Origin: Cordylochernes scorpioides
Taxonomy: Eukaryota; Arthropoda; Arachnida; Pseudoscorpiones; Chernetidae
DNA length: 64,000 bases
NCBI GenBank assembly: GCA_030710605.1
Contig: CP092863.1
Coordinates: forward strand, 57,700,899-57,764,898
Direction: 5' to 3'
Part shown: piece by piece, positions 35,093-45,215 of the stretch
How the letters are laid out: every line of letters starts with the position of its first letter
How positions within the stretch are numbered: the first letter of the stretch is position 1
Program-made: the position numbers and the translations under genes
The notes under the pieces: generated by a model
The model's database searches: none
The model's input: only the letters and a program-made list of their open reading frames with translations
What the model was told of the DNA's origin: nothing

Positions 35093-38000
35093 TTGTCGAC
35101 CACATTAGAATTAAAAGAAAATTACATAGACATTAAAATAGAAGGAAAAATGACGCGTGCCCTCGTCGACTCAGGAGCCTCATATTCTGTCATTTCTGAG
35201 AGGTTCAGACTTAAACTAAGAGAAATAATGTTTGCCGAAACTGACGTCACATTACGAGTAGCCAACGGTAAAATTGTAAGACCAAAAGGACGCTGCACAC
35301 TGAAACTGGACTTGAATGGACTACAGGAAAGCTTTGAATTTGTCGTTATGGAAGACTGTAGTCACGAAGTTATTCTTGGTTGGAACTTTTTGAAGTTATC
35401 TAGGGCGATAATTGATTCAGCTGACGACACACTCTTCTTAGAAAAATGTCTTTTCGAGGATACCCCTAAGAACAGCTCACCTCTCTACTCGGAATTGGAA
35501 TATAGAATCGAACCCGCCTCTATTCAGTTAATAGAAGAAGCAAGTCGTGACATTCCTAATGACGCAATTGTGGTGGCAGAATGTCGAAAAGAGCTATTGC
35601 TGGAAAGAGAACTAACGGCTCCCTCCTCTGTCATTTCACTTACCAATAACCGAGGTAAACTTTGGGTGGTGAATTGGAGTCCATATCCGAAACTAATCCC
35701 ACAGGGGATGCATGTAGCCGATAGTGCTGTCATCGAAGATAGTCAATTATGTACTCTAGCTGATTGTAACCAAGTTGAAACAGAGGCGGAACATTCTGAA
35801 GACCCAAAAATCTCGGAATTTTTTATAGATGATTCACTTGATGAATCTCAAAAAGAAAAATTAAGAAATTTGTTAAAAAAACTATACGGATATTTTCGAA
35901 TTTAGTAAAAGAAAACAATTCAAGGACGTCACTGTTAAACACCGAATTAACACTGGAGACCACCTACCGAACAAACAAAGACCTTACCAAGTTGCACCAA
36001 GAGAACGCCAAATTATTCAGGATGAGGTAAACAAGATGGAAAAACTTGACATCATTCAGCCCTCTGAAAGTCCGTGGGCCTCGCCTGTAGTATTGATAAG
36101 AAAAAAGGATGGAAGCTGGAGATTCTGCGTCGATTACCGCCGCCTTAACAAAATAACAAAAAAGGATGTCTACCCTCTCCCAAGGATCGACGACACTTTA
36201 GACTGCTTACGGGGAGCTAGATTTTATTCTTCCATGGACCTCCAATCAGGGTACTGGCAAATCGATGTAGAAGAATCGGACCGTGAGAAGACAGCATTCA
36301 TAACTCCAGATGGACTGTACGAGTTCAAAGTAATGCCATTTGGGTTATGTAATGCTCCAGCTACCTTCGAACGAATGATAGATAATCTTCTGAAGGGTCT
36401 TAAGTGGACCATTTGCTTGTGTTACCTCGATGACATCATCGTTTTTTCAAATGGCTTTGAAGAACACCTAAGACGCCTTCAACTTGTATTAAATTGCCTT
36501 AAGAAAGCCGGATTATGTCTCAATTCCAAGAAATGCAAGTTTGGTGCAAAAACTATCACGGTTCTTGGACATGAGGTGAGTGAAAATGGAATTCGTCCCG
36601 ACCAAGAAAAGATTCGAACAGTCCGCGACTTCGCTACGCCAAGGTCATTGAAGGAAGTTAGAAGTTTTCTTGGCCTTTCATCCTACTACCGCCGCTTCAT
36701 ACCAAATTATGCCCACGTAGCCCAACCCTTGAATGACCTTTTGAAGAAAGACTCAGCATTTAATTGGAACCAGGAAGAGCAAAATGCATTTGAAGCTCTC
36801 AAGTCAGCGTTAATTTCCGAACCCGCTCTTGGACATTTTGATTACTCATCCCCAACCGAAATACACACTGACGCAAGCAACTACGGAATAGGAGCAGTAT
36901 TAGTGCAGATACAAAAGGGAAAGGAAAGAGCCATTGCTTATGCATCCAGAACCTTAAATAAGGCAGAAAAAAATTATTCAACCACAGAAAGGGAATGCCT
37001 TGCCATCATTTGGGCTATCAATAAATTCCGACCATATGTCTTTGGACAGCCGTTCACTATTGTTACAGACCACCACTCTTTGTGCTGGCTGACCAACCTC
37101 AAAGACCCATGTGGGAGGTTAGCAAGATGGGCACTTCGGCTGCAAGAGTTTGACGTCACTGTCGTGTATAAGAGCGGAAGGAAACATCAGGACGCAGACT
37201 GCTTATCAAGAAGTCCATTAGAATACAGTGAAGATATGGAGGAAGATATTCCAAGCATAGTGACTTTGCAGAACTTTAGCGAAGAGCAGATGAATGATCA
37301 AGCTATTAGAAAAATCGCTGATAAATTACAAAGTTCTCCTAATAAATCCTTTGTAAAAATCGATAACACGCTCTACAGAAAAAAATATGATCCAATGGGG
37401 AAACCATGGCTTTTGGTGGTTCCACGCCATTTAAGGCAGGAATTACTGAAAAATGTCCATGATTCACCCACAGCTGGTCACCTCGGATTTACTAAAACCT
37501 ATGACCGAATAAGAAAAAGTATTAATGGCCCGGAATGTATAGAACGGTTAGAAGCTATGTGGCACACTGTTCAGATTGTCAGAGGCGTAAACATCAGCCC
37601 CAACTCCCCTCAGGGCACTTACAGCCAATACCTGTTCCTGAAGTTGCCTTTGAAAAGGTAGGAATGGATCTCCTGGGGAGATTTCCAACATCAGAAGGTG
37701 GCAACCGTTGGATTATTGTATGTACGGACTACCTAACGAAATATGCGATAACTAAAGCTCTAACCACAAGTGAATCCATGGAAGTCGCCAAATTCTTCAT
37801 TGAAGATGTCATCTTAAAGCACGGCGCGCCGAGGGAATTAATCACGGATAGAGGAAGGAACTTCACATCTTCAATGATAAGTGATCTGAACAACCAGTGC
37901 AGAATAACCCATCGGAAGACGACCGCCTATTACCCCCAGACAAACGGACTCACGGAGAGGTTGAATAAGACCATAGCAGACATGCTGTCCATGTATGTAG

Positions 38001-38650
38001 ATGTCAACCAGAAAGATTGGGACAGGATTCTTCCATTCGTTACATTTGCATACAACACAGCAAAACAAGAGTCTACTGGGTTCACCCCATTTTTCCTTGT
38101 ACACGGGCGTGAAGCCGAGACTCCACTTGACGTGTTATTCCCCAAGTTATTGCCAGAAGACGACGATTTCATCCAAACTCTAGGGGCAAGAGCCGAAGAA
38201 GCACGAAAACTGGCACGTATCCACTCCATGAGATCTCAAGATAGCAATAAACATCGCTATGACGCCCATTACAGAAATATAATTTATCAGCCTGGAGATC
38301 TTTTATGGATCTTTATTCCTGTGCGTAAAGTGGGATATTCGGAAAAACTAATGAGACGTTACTTCGGCCCATACAAAGTAATCCGAAAAATATCTGATGT
38401 GACCTATGAAGTTGAAACATTTGGAAACCAGCAAGGTCGTCGTAAAACAAAATATTTAGTTCACATTTGTAGGATGAAACCTTATTTAAACCCAGAGGAC
38501 CAGGAGGACCAGCTAGAAGAGGACCCAGAAGATGACTCGACAAACTTCCAGGAAGAAGACATCCCCACTGAACAAACACAACAACCACAGACCCGCGAAG
38601 AGATCTCAGGCCCTATCACCCGTTCTCGAGCCTTGAGACTGAGGATGTAA
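35093..38650 (+). pseudogene. Gypsy pol: protease, RT, RNase H, integrase
   Basis: Protease: ALVDSGAS with catalytic Asp about 26 codons in. Frame +1 change at about 35875-35905, in or near a run of seven A. RT: SPWASPVVLIRKKDG, FGLCNAPATFE and YLDD at codons 130-133 counted from 36036. RNase H: EIHTDASNYGIGAVL. A second frame change and a TAA lie near 37516-37530, inside the integrase HHCC finger (H...GHLGFTKTYDR, then CSDCQRRK). Integrase core: CTDYLTKYA, LITDRGRNF and TERLNK supply the DDE residues. It ends with a GPY-type module (RRYFGPYKVIRKI) and an acidic tail. No chromodomain. Confidence 0.92.
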
Positions 38651-38696
38651 GTCTCCTTCTGAGCATCGGGTCGATGCTCTTTATAGGAGGAGGCTA

Positions 38697-38947
38697 TGTG
38701 GCGAAGAAATATTTTTGTTATTTAATTTAATATTATTCAATGAAAATATATTCAACAGATTATAAAAATATATATTAATCTGTATTTGTGAAATCATCTT
38801 TAAAATATTTCTTTGCTTGCTTGCTTAAGATTCTCTAGCGGTATATAGTTTTGCTGACTTGTTAATAATTGTCGACTCGTCGCTGTGACGTCATCAATAA
38901 ATACTTTTACATCTTAGCATATTTCAAGACTTGATTTCTACGCTACA
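38697..38947 (+). repeat. Gypsy 3' LTR (251 bp)
   Basis: Matches the 5' LTR with a few substitutions and one length change near the start (attttattttttaat versus atttttgttatttaat). Confidence 0.87.
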
Positions 38948-39195
38948 ATATCTTTATATTTTTTAATCCTTTTTCATATATTTTTATACATTGGGCTTAT
39001 CATTATTATTTGTTAACATTTCTCTTTTTATTATTAATCATTATTATTAAGGAAAACATACCCAATGTTATAATTCTACAACCCCATAATATATATCAAA
39101 CCAATTTGTACACAAATTATTTCCCCCCATTATAATTATCTTATGACTTCATCTATAATCACCATAAGCTAATTTTCATCAACCGGGGCATAAAC

Positions 39196-39568
39196 TGTTG
39201 TAATATATTCCAATATATATCTATGTCTCCATGTATTGTATAGATGTATATGTAATTGCCAAATAAAATCGAGTGAGTTACAGTCGGCGCCAGAAAGCCA
39301 GAAACGGGTCCGAAAAACAAGTCGGGTATGCCCCCTTCTTATGCAAACAGATTAGTCCGCTTTGAGACAGGAATGACAGAGTTCTGCCCTGACCGGCGTC
39401 GGCTACACTGGCTCTCTCGCCATCTCTATGGTGCCATCCAACATGTCTCGTCCTTTTGTGTAATCCCAATCACGCCTGAAACCAGTCTAATCATTGTGGC
39501 CACCACGACTGCAAATCAACATGCCACACTGCATTCATCCAACAAGATACAACAACTACATTACTACA
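39196..39568 (+). repeat. 3' LTR of the composite element
   Basis: Pairs with 27589-27963. Visible differences are ccactctaattattg versus ccagtctaatcattg, and a tata/ca change near the end. Followed by a TA tract. Confidence 0.68.
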
Positions 39569-39572
39569 TATA

Positions 39573-40100
39573 TATATATCAAGAATAGCCATCCACGAAC
39601 GCGTTTCGCGTTTTGTCAAGAAATTGGGTTGGCTAAATATCACGGAGCAAGCTGAATAAACGTTTAGTTTATTTTTGCTCCACTAGATGGCGCTCTGCCA
39701 TCTAAAAAGCACATGTGCTCGTGGTCAGGAGATGCCTTCTTCATTTTTAATATCAACACCTGACCCACTTATCTTTTAATGTTTTATATTGTTTTTTCAT
39801 GTGTTAAGCGTCTATACGCAAATTTGGCCTTAAATACCCATTTCTTGATTTCTCAAGAAGCCATTGAGAACAAAAATATTTTTGGTCGCAGTGGTTACAG
39901 CCTACTCCACGCTGGCGAGCGCCAACAGCGCGAAACGCGTTCGTGGATGGCTTTTTTTGATTTGTCAAGAAATTGGGTTGGCCAAATATCACGGAGCAAG
40001 CTAAATAAATGTTTAGTTTATTTGTGCTCCACTAGACGGCGCTCTGCCATTTTAAAAGCACATGTGCTCGTGGTCAGGAGATGCCTTCTCTATTTTTAAT
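39573..40100 (+). mobile_element. Hammerhead repeat, family 3 (about 1.4 units, one inverted scrap)
   Basis: The block tcaagaaattgggttggc at about 39617 recurs at about 39966 (349 bp), with one ribozyme between. At the left edge, 39573-39612 is the ribozyme's stem I/III side in the opposite orientation, so the copy begins with a short inverted piece. CTCF-like boxes at 39680-39693 and 40029-40042. Flanked on both sides by (TA)n. Confidence 0.75.
39907..39946 (+). ncRNA. Hammerhead ribozyme motif, core mutated
   Basis: Stem I CCACG/CGTGG, stem II GCGC-CAACA-GCGC, GAAA, stem III AC-GC-GT, triplet GTT. The first core box reads CTGGCGA, so the invariant A6 of CUGANGA is G. Cleavage should be lost or very weak. 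Confidence 0.72.
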
Positions 40101-40339
40101 ATATATATATATATCACTCAGAGGACGAAGCTGAAATACTATTACGGCCCCCTCGGCCCAGCTAAAAAGTGTAATTTTTGAAAATTTTGAAAAATACTTT
40201 AAGCATGATCCAAATGAAATATTAATTGTAATAATGGTAAAAATAAGTGTTGAAAACATTATAAAAGATAAATTTTAAAAATAAATTCAATATATATTTT
40301 ATTATTAAATTTTGAAAAAATCAAAATTTTATTCAAAAA

Positions 40340-41128
40340 CTAGCGGATGTACCCGGCTTCGCCCGTGTTTTACCCGAGTAAAGGTTTGTCTAACGAATCT
40401 CTCGATAAAGTGAACATTTTTTCCCGGTCCCTTGAAAAATACTCGATAAGTTGAATAAAATCAATATTAATCGGTACCCGAGTAAAGGTCTGTCTAACGA
40501 ACATTTGTTAAAACAATTCTCTATAAACTTATAAAAAGAAATAGATATATTTTGATAATTTGAAACTGATAAAATGATCATTTTTTCCCGGTCCCTGTGT
40601 GCCGTGTCATTCTGAATTTTGGCTTTCCTAATTTTCTACATTACAAAATCATCGTTTTATCTAGTGAACATTTTTTTCCCGGTCCCTTGAAAAATACTCG
40701 ATAAGGTTGAATAAATTCATGGTCGTTTATGGAAGATGGACGAAGTTCCCGGAGGTCATCTTGGGCAAGCTCCCGCGAGGCTTTTTTTCTTGTCTACTTG
40801 GCATAGCTGTGTCACCAACTCTGCCCTGATTGGTCGGTGGGCGGCCGGCGGTCGGGCGAATCCATTCTCTCACGGGGTGGGGCAGACCCAAGGTCATCAG
40901 GAGCAGCAAACCTAAGCCTATCTCTGTCTCAATGGCGGCGCTGCTTGCGAGTTAAAGCTACAAATCTGCAAATAACTCTAAGGATATTAAAGATATTCAA
41001 GATATTATTTTTCGTAAACCTTTCCGGGGATACACCTAATAATATCCCAAAATTTCACGGCGATTGGATGTATGGTTTTTGAATCCATAGAGGACACACA
41101 CACAGACATTCAATTTTATATATATAGA
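40340..41128 (-). mobile_element. Non-autonomous Helitron, both ends present
   Basis: Minus strand: 5' end TCTATATATATAAAATTGAA starts at 41128 after a host A. The 3' end has a hairpin (plus strand acccggcttcgcccgtgt, 40351-40368) and CTAG at 40340-40343 followed by host T. These are the rolling-circle Helitron termini and the A|T target. About 790 bp long with no Rep/helicase frame. Internal segments (cccggtcccttgaaaaatac and acccgagtaaaggt) are duplicated within it. Confidence 0.82.
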
Positions 41129-41251
41129 TGAAAATCACTCCAACTCAAAAATGATCCAAAAATAAATTTATATAATGAAAATGACATTTATTTTTTAAAA
41201 AATGAAGTAATTTATATATATATACAATAATTTACTGCGATAAAATAATTT

Positions 41252-43019
41252 TTATACCTTATAATAATCTTTTATTGTATGGTAAAGTTTGAAGCAATCA
41301 CCAAGGCATAGTGGAACTAGGCAGGTCTCACATTCATAGGCTGTATCTTTTCTTGCCTGCTTGCCAGAGGTTACCCTGCCTTTTTCAGCGCAAACTTTGC
41401 ATCTGCGTTGGGCATATGTTTTGCCTTCAACTTTGATTCGGCGAATAAAATGACGTCCAATAAGTCGATCAGATTGTTCATCGCTTGAAGGTTGAGCATC
41501 AAGAATATCTTGATTGGCTTCTGAGCAAAGAGCTTCGCATATTGAAATATGGAAGTCCCTCAAAGACATTTTAGCATCAGGATTCAATTTATTGTAAATT
41601 ATGCATGAATTTACAATAGCAAGTCCATATATATGGAAAAATAGTTTCTTCCACCATTTCATTGTGCGTCGATCAAAAGAATAATAGGAGAGCATCTGGT
41701 CACTTCGGTCCACTCCAATTTTATTCATATTGTAGTCAAGAACAACTTGTGGTTTGAATATTGGAGCTTGAGAAAGTCCAGACCTCCCCATGACTTCAAC
41801 CATTTGATGGTCGTGAACAGTTGAGATCATCCAAACATCTCTGGTGTGGCGCCATTTCATTGCCATTAGGCTACCCTTGAATTGATGCATTTCTTCACCT
41901 TTCTTCAATTTTTTTGAAAAGGATTTCTTAGGAAGACCTTTCCTATTAGTTTTTACTGTACCAACAGCCATTGTTTTCTTTTCCCATAGATAGTTGAAGA
42001 GGTGGGGCGAAGAAAACCACCTGTCACAATAAATGATGTGACCTCTGGTGAAGAGATGAGAGGCCAATCGTTCTACCAAATTTGGTATAGAGTTATAGCC
42101 TTCTTCCTGGCTTGGATGTTTACCTGTGTATATGTTGATATTACAGGTATAACCAGAATTGGCTTCACAAATATGGTAGATCTTTATTCCATATTTGTGA
42201 GGCTTGCCTTTTATGTAAATACGGAACCTTATTCTTCCTCTGAATGGACAAATAGCTTCATCAATGGTCAGATTCTGGGTCGGGGAATAAAGGCATTGGA
42301 ATTTTTTGGTAAGAGGATCTAGAAAAGTTCTTATTTTATATAGAGGATCATGTCCACTTTGTCCAAAAGGAATATAGGAAGAATTATCAGCCAGGTGAAG
42401 CATTGACAAAATTGCTTCGAACCTATTTCTAGCCATTATTTTTTTACAGAAAGTGGTATTGAGGACAGAATTGGCGGACCAGTAATCTTTCATTCTTGGC
42501 TTTATAACAAGGCACATGTGTATAATGCAGGCAAAAAATAACTTTATTTCTGCAATTGACACAGCTTTCCAATTAGCCAGAAAGCTATATGCCTTGAGAG
42601 GACCCCTTTTCTTCTGTTTATCAATTGTAATCAATTGTAAAAGTTTTGAAAATATTATATGGGGACATTGTTTGTGTAAAAAAATCCATTTTAGGTCCAG
42701 GTTGGTCTAAGAAAACCGGACAGTTTACTGAGGGATTCCGAACATTTGCCCAACCCTCATCCTGGGGCTCTTCAAGTCTCCTTTGCTTAGATGGAGGCTG
42801 AGCAAATTCTCCTTCTTCCAAATCATATATTTCAGTTTCATCTGAATCCAGGCATTCAACATAATCTGGATCAACAACTGGATCATCAATTTCAGACCCA
42901 GAATCAGAGCAAAATTCGTCTAGATGTTTTTCATCAAGAGAATATTTATAAAATGGACCTACCAATTTGGAGGTGCTTGGTTGACTAGGATCCATCATAA
43001 AATGAAAATAATCCTTCAA
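41252..43019 (-). pseudogene. piggyBac-type transposase, one frame break
   Basis: Two minus frames: an acidic N-terminal part (43019-42621, rich in Asp/Glu) and the catalytic part (42634-41252). They join near PYNIFKTF / LLQLITID with a one-base shift and perhaps a small deletion. Catalytic Asp residues sit in LTIDEAICPF (D125), IYCDRWFSS (D204) and NKIGVDRSDQMLSYYS (D309). The C-terminus has a cysteine-rich finger: RRCKVCAEKG, then YECETCLVPLCLGDCF and a His. PiggyBac transposases excise precisely at TTAA. Apart from the break near residue 125 of the whole protein, the catalytic frame is open over 460 codons, so inactivation looks recent. Confidence 0.9.
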
Positions 43020-43224
43020 AAAAAGTATTTTATAAGTGAAAGATATTAAAAATAAGACAAAAAAACAAGAGCGCTATAAATAGGTAAGTTGAGCACACTG
43101 CAGTTGTTTACAGAAGAGGCAGGAAGTGGGAAATCACGTGTGCCATGATGTAAAGGGGGTGGAAGGGGGGCGAGAGGGAGGGGAGGCGCCTGTCAAGGTC
43201 ATGTCATCATGAGACGGCCGCGAA

Positions 43225-43372
43225 AAGTTGTTGGGGCCAGGTGCCCAATGACGTGGATTGCCACCCGATTTTCTATTGATTTTTAAAGTTTCATGACGTG
43301 AACCACGTCATTGGGGTTTGGTGCTTTAATAGCAATGACGTGGATCCACGTCATTGGGGTTGAAAGTGATAT
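43225..43372. repeat. Subterminal inverted motifs of the piggyBac element
   Basis: Repeated blocks ccaatgacgtgga and ggttcacgtca-type complements occur three times (around 43245, 43295 and 43340). They include caatgacgtggatccacgtc, a near-perfect palindrome continuing to attg. They lie upstream of the transposase 5' end as subterminal binding sites would. A TTAA-flanked terminal repeat pair was not found; the right boundary is set by the hammerhead repeat that begins at about 43379. Confidence 0.5.
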
Positions 43373-43536
43373 GTAAGATTTGCCGGGAGGAAATTGATCC
43401 ATGAAAGCATAGGGCGCCTCTCCCGTTAAAATTAACGTCAAAAGCTGACGCCATCTATTGACCGTCGCCGCAAACTAGTGGCCTCGGGTCGGCGACAAAG
43501 CCACAACATCAGCTTTGGCAAACTGAAAAGCGTCCA

Positions 43537-43580
43537 CCTAGAGACCATGGTTTCGGGCTAATGGCCCTCGTCAGCTTAGG
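43537..43580 (-). ncRNA. Hammerhead ribozyme motif (family 1)
   Basis: Minus strand: stem I CCTAAG/TCTAGG (one A-C mismatch and a GU pair), core CTGACGA, stem II GGGC-CATTA-GCCC, GAAA, stem III ACC-AT-GGT, triplet GTC. Core intact. Confidence 0.82.
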
Positions 43581-43725
43581 GCGGACTTTATTCCATGAGA
43601 TCCACACGGGATCTAATGGAATCTTCACAATCTACCAAAGAGGTGTTTTGCTGGCCCGGTGGCTGGGCGTGTGGATCTCATGGAATCTTCACAATCCCGT
43701 GTGGATCTCATGGAATAAAGTCCGC

Positions 43726-43769
43726 CCTAAGCTGACGAGGGCCATTAGCCCGAAACAATGGTCTCTAGG
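43726..43769 (+). ncRNA. Hammerhead ribozyme motif, stem III altered
   Basis: Same arrangement as its inverted partner. After GAAA it reads CAATGGTC, so the third stem III pair is lost and the ACCATGGT palindrome is broken. Core boxes intact. Confidence 0.75.
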
Positions 43770-43774
43770 TGGCG

Positions 43775-44526
43775 CCTGCAGGTTCCTGGCGACTCCATCG
43801 CTTCGAGCTCGCTCAAGGTGGGTCGGAGTGCGAGTCCGAGACATGGCCGGCCTTGATCCGCCGCTCAATACCAGGACGACAAGGAGTGTCCACGAGGACG
43901 CAGCTGCCCTTGGATCATTCTGCCAGCGGCTGCTGAACAAGAATGCTAGGAGCGATTACCAGGAGAGGTCCTTGGAAGAAGCCGTGGTGCTGCGCGGGAC
44001 AGCTACTACGTTCCTGTGCATATGCACACGCACGGCGTGACGCATGCTGGAGCATCCCCGCCTGGCCTACGTTCCCACCTCACAGTATCTCCGACGCTGG
44101 GCGCCTGTGTTCGACGTGCCCTCCTCTGGTGTGCCCTTCTCATCTATACGTCGCTGCTCCTTCAGGGGCCATGTGGCGGACATCGCAATGCGACTGGCCC
44201 AGCACGCCCTGCCCCATCCGGAGCACCTGGCGTCGAGTTAGCCTGTCTGCATCGCCTGCGGTCCCATCGACCTGTCGCTGCCCCACCGTTACTGGTCCTG
44301 CAGCGCCGTTCGCCCTGTCATCCGAGAGGTGTTCTCCATCATCGGCCGGCCGCCGGACCTGCAGTCCTGGATCTTTCCAGTTGGTCTCGAGGACCACGCC
44401 ATCACCATCTCCTCAGCCTACTTATTCTTCATAGATCGCGAAATGCGTAGTGTAGCTGGAGACCCACTGGCGATTCTCCACCAAACTCTGCAGCGCTGGC
44501 AGAGGCGCCATATTTATTGTTCATAG
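43775..44526 (+). pseudogene. Tx1/L1-group LINE ORF2, C-terminal fragment
   Basis: One frame with stops at 44038-44040 and 44239-44241, ending at 44526. It reads ALGSFCQRLLNKNARSDYQE, FSSIRRCSFRGHVADIAMRL, then PVCIACGPIDLSLPHRYWSC. The last is a CCHC-type zinc-binding end (C-x2-C-x8-H-x4-C). The blocks match the minus-strand pieces at 58.3-59.2 kb (GAFCQRFRRENASSSYH, NLRRNCFSGHDADV) and 59.65 kb (LTHRYWSCRAVRPLLREVF). RT and endonuclease are absent. GC-rich coding bias contrasts with the neighbours. It abuts the hammerhead repeat on the left and (TA)n on the right. Confidence 0.72.
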
Positions 44527-44538
44527 TGTATATAATCC

Positions 44539-44540
<2 letters not shown>

Positions 44541-44580
<40 letters not shown>
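44541..44580. repeat. (TA)n microsatellite
   Basis: Uninterrupted TA run between the LINE fragment and the 350-bp hammerhead dimer. Confidence 0.9.
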
Positions 44581-44587
<7 letters not shown>

Positions 44588-44727
44588 TGGCATATCCTGA
44601 CCAGGAGCACATGTGCTTTACAGAAGGCAGAGCGCCATCTGGTGGAACAGAATTCAACTAAACATTGATTTAGCCTGTTCCCTGTAATTTGGCCAATCCA
44701 ATTTCTTGATAAATCAAGAAAAGCCAT

Positions 44728-44767
44728 CCACGAACGCGTTTCGCGCTTTTGGCGCTCGTCAGCGTGG
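44728..44767 (-). ncRNA. Hammerhead ribozyme motif (family 3)
   Basis: Minus strand: stem I CCACG/CGTGG, core CTGACGA, stem II GCGC-CAAAA-GCGC, GAAA, stem III AC-GC-GT, triplet GTT. All core bases are present. Relative to family 2, stem II changed on both sides (GCGC/GCGC instead of GGGC/GCCC). Confidence 0.84.
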
Positions 44768-45077
44768 AGTAGGCTGAACCACTGCGACCAAAAAATATTT
44801 TTTGTCTCCCCAATGGCTTCTTGAAAAACCAAGAAATGGGTATTTAAGGCCAAACTTGCGTAAATACGCTTAGCACATGAAAAATCGAAAGAAAAAAAAA
44901 AGATGAAAAGATCAGGCGTTGAAATCAATATTAAAAATGGCATATCCTGACCAGGAGCACGTGTGCTTTACAGAAGGCAGAGCGCCATCTGGTGGAACAG
45001 AAATCAACTATACATTGATTTAGCCTGTTCCCTGATATTTGGCTAACCCAATTTCTTGATAAATCAAGAAAAGCCAT

Positions 45078-45117
45078 TCACGAACGCGTTTTGCGCTTTT
45101 GGCGCTCGTCAGCGTGG
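45078..45117 (-). ncRNA. Hammerhead ribozyme motif, G12 mutated
   Basis: Same as the unit 350 bp away except that GAAA reads AAAA, so the catalytic G12 is replaced, and the outer stem I pair is lost (CCACG/CGTGA). Predicted inactive. Confidence 0.75.
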
Positions 45118-45215
45118 AGTAGGCTGAACCATTGCGACCAAAAAATCATTTTTGATCCCAATGGCTTCCCGAAAAACCAAGAAATGTGTATTTAAGGCCA
45201 AACTTGCGTAACCCA

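Larger units (their letters stand above)
33541..38947 (+). mobile_element. Ty3/Gypsy retrotransposon, full length but defective
   Basis: LTRs at 33541-33790 and 38697-38947 begin TGTGGCGAAG and end CTACGCTACA. The ATAT at 33537-33540 and 38948-38951 is a 4-bp target duplication. A polypurine tract (ataggaggaggcta) sits immediately before the right LTR. The order gag - protease - RT - RNase H - integrase is that of Ty3/Gypsy. No envelope frame follows integrase. The LTRs differ at about five places in 250 bp. Two stops in gag, and two frame changes plus a stop in pol, make this copy inactive. Confidence 0.93.
27589..39568 (+). mobile_element. Large LTR-bounded composite with nested insertions
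   Basis: Direct repeats at 27589-27963 and 39196-39568 (373-375 bp) start TGTTGTAATATATTCC and end ATTACTACA. I count two substitutions and one small indel between them. TATA lies directly outside each end, consistent with a target duplication. The 11.2-kb interior contains an R1-like LINE piece, a deleted Tigger and a Gypsy element with its own LTRs. After removing these, about 3 kb of interior without recognisable gag or pol remains. A purine-rich stretch (aaccggggcataaac) precedes the right LTR. Alternatively, the repeats are two independent solo LTRs of the same family. Confidence 0.55.
43379..43771. mobile_element. Hammerhead repeat, family 1, inverted pair
   Basis: 43379-43669 is a minus-oriented monomer (gccgggaggaaattgatcc through gtggctgggc). 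From 43670 it turns back as a + oriented partial copy (gtggatctcatggaataaag, ribozyme, tctctaggtgg). The + copy is cut at 43772, where a LINE fragment begins. Both halves carry a ribozyme. Confidence 0.78.
44581..45215 (-). mobile_element. Hammerhead repeat, family 3, tandem dimer (350-bp period)
   Basis: ttaaaaatggcatatcctga at 44581 recurs at 44931, and the ribozymes at 44728 and 45078 are also 350 bp apart. Each unit carries a CTCF-like box (44632-44645, 44982-44995), a TTCTTGAT-aa-ATCAAGAA hairpin, the ribozyme, and tatttaaggccaaacttgcg. The second unit stops at gcgtaa (about 45212). Such a tandem partial dimer is expected from copying a circular or multimeric RNA. Confidence 0.85.

Noticed and set aside
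35875-35882. AAAAAAAC as a programmed -1 frameshift site in the Gypsy pol
   Set aside because: The needed change of frame is +1 and the codon phase does not fit X-XXY-YYZ. A one-base insertion in the A run is simpler.
42002-42322. Plus-strand ORF opposite the piggyBac transposase
   Set aside because: Antisense shadow of a well-supported catalytic domain.
44140-44450. Several overlapping ORFs in all frames at 43.9-44.5 kb
   Set aside because: GC-rich sequence opens many frames; only frame 1 matches the other LINE copies.
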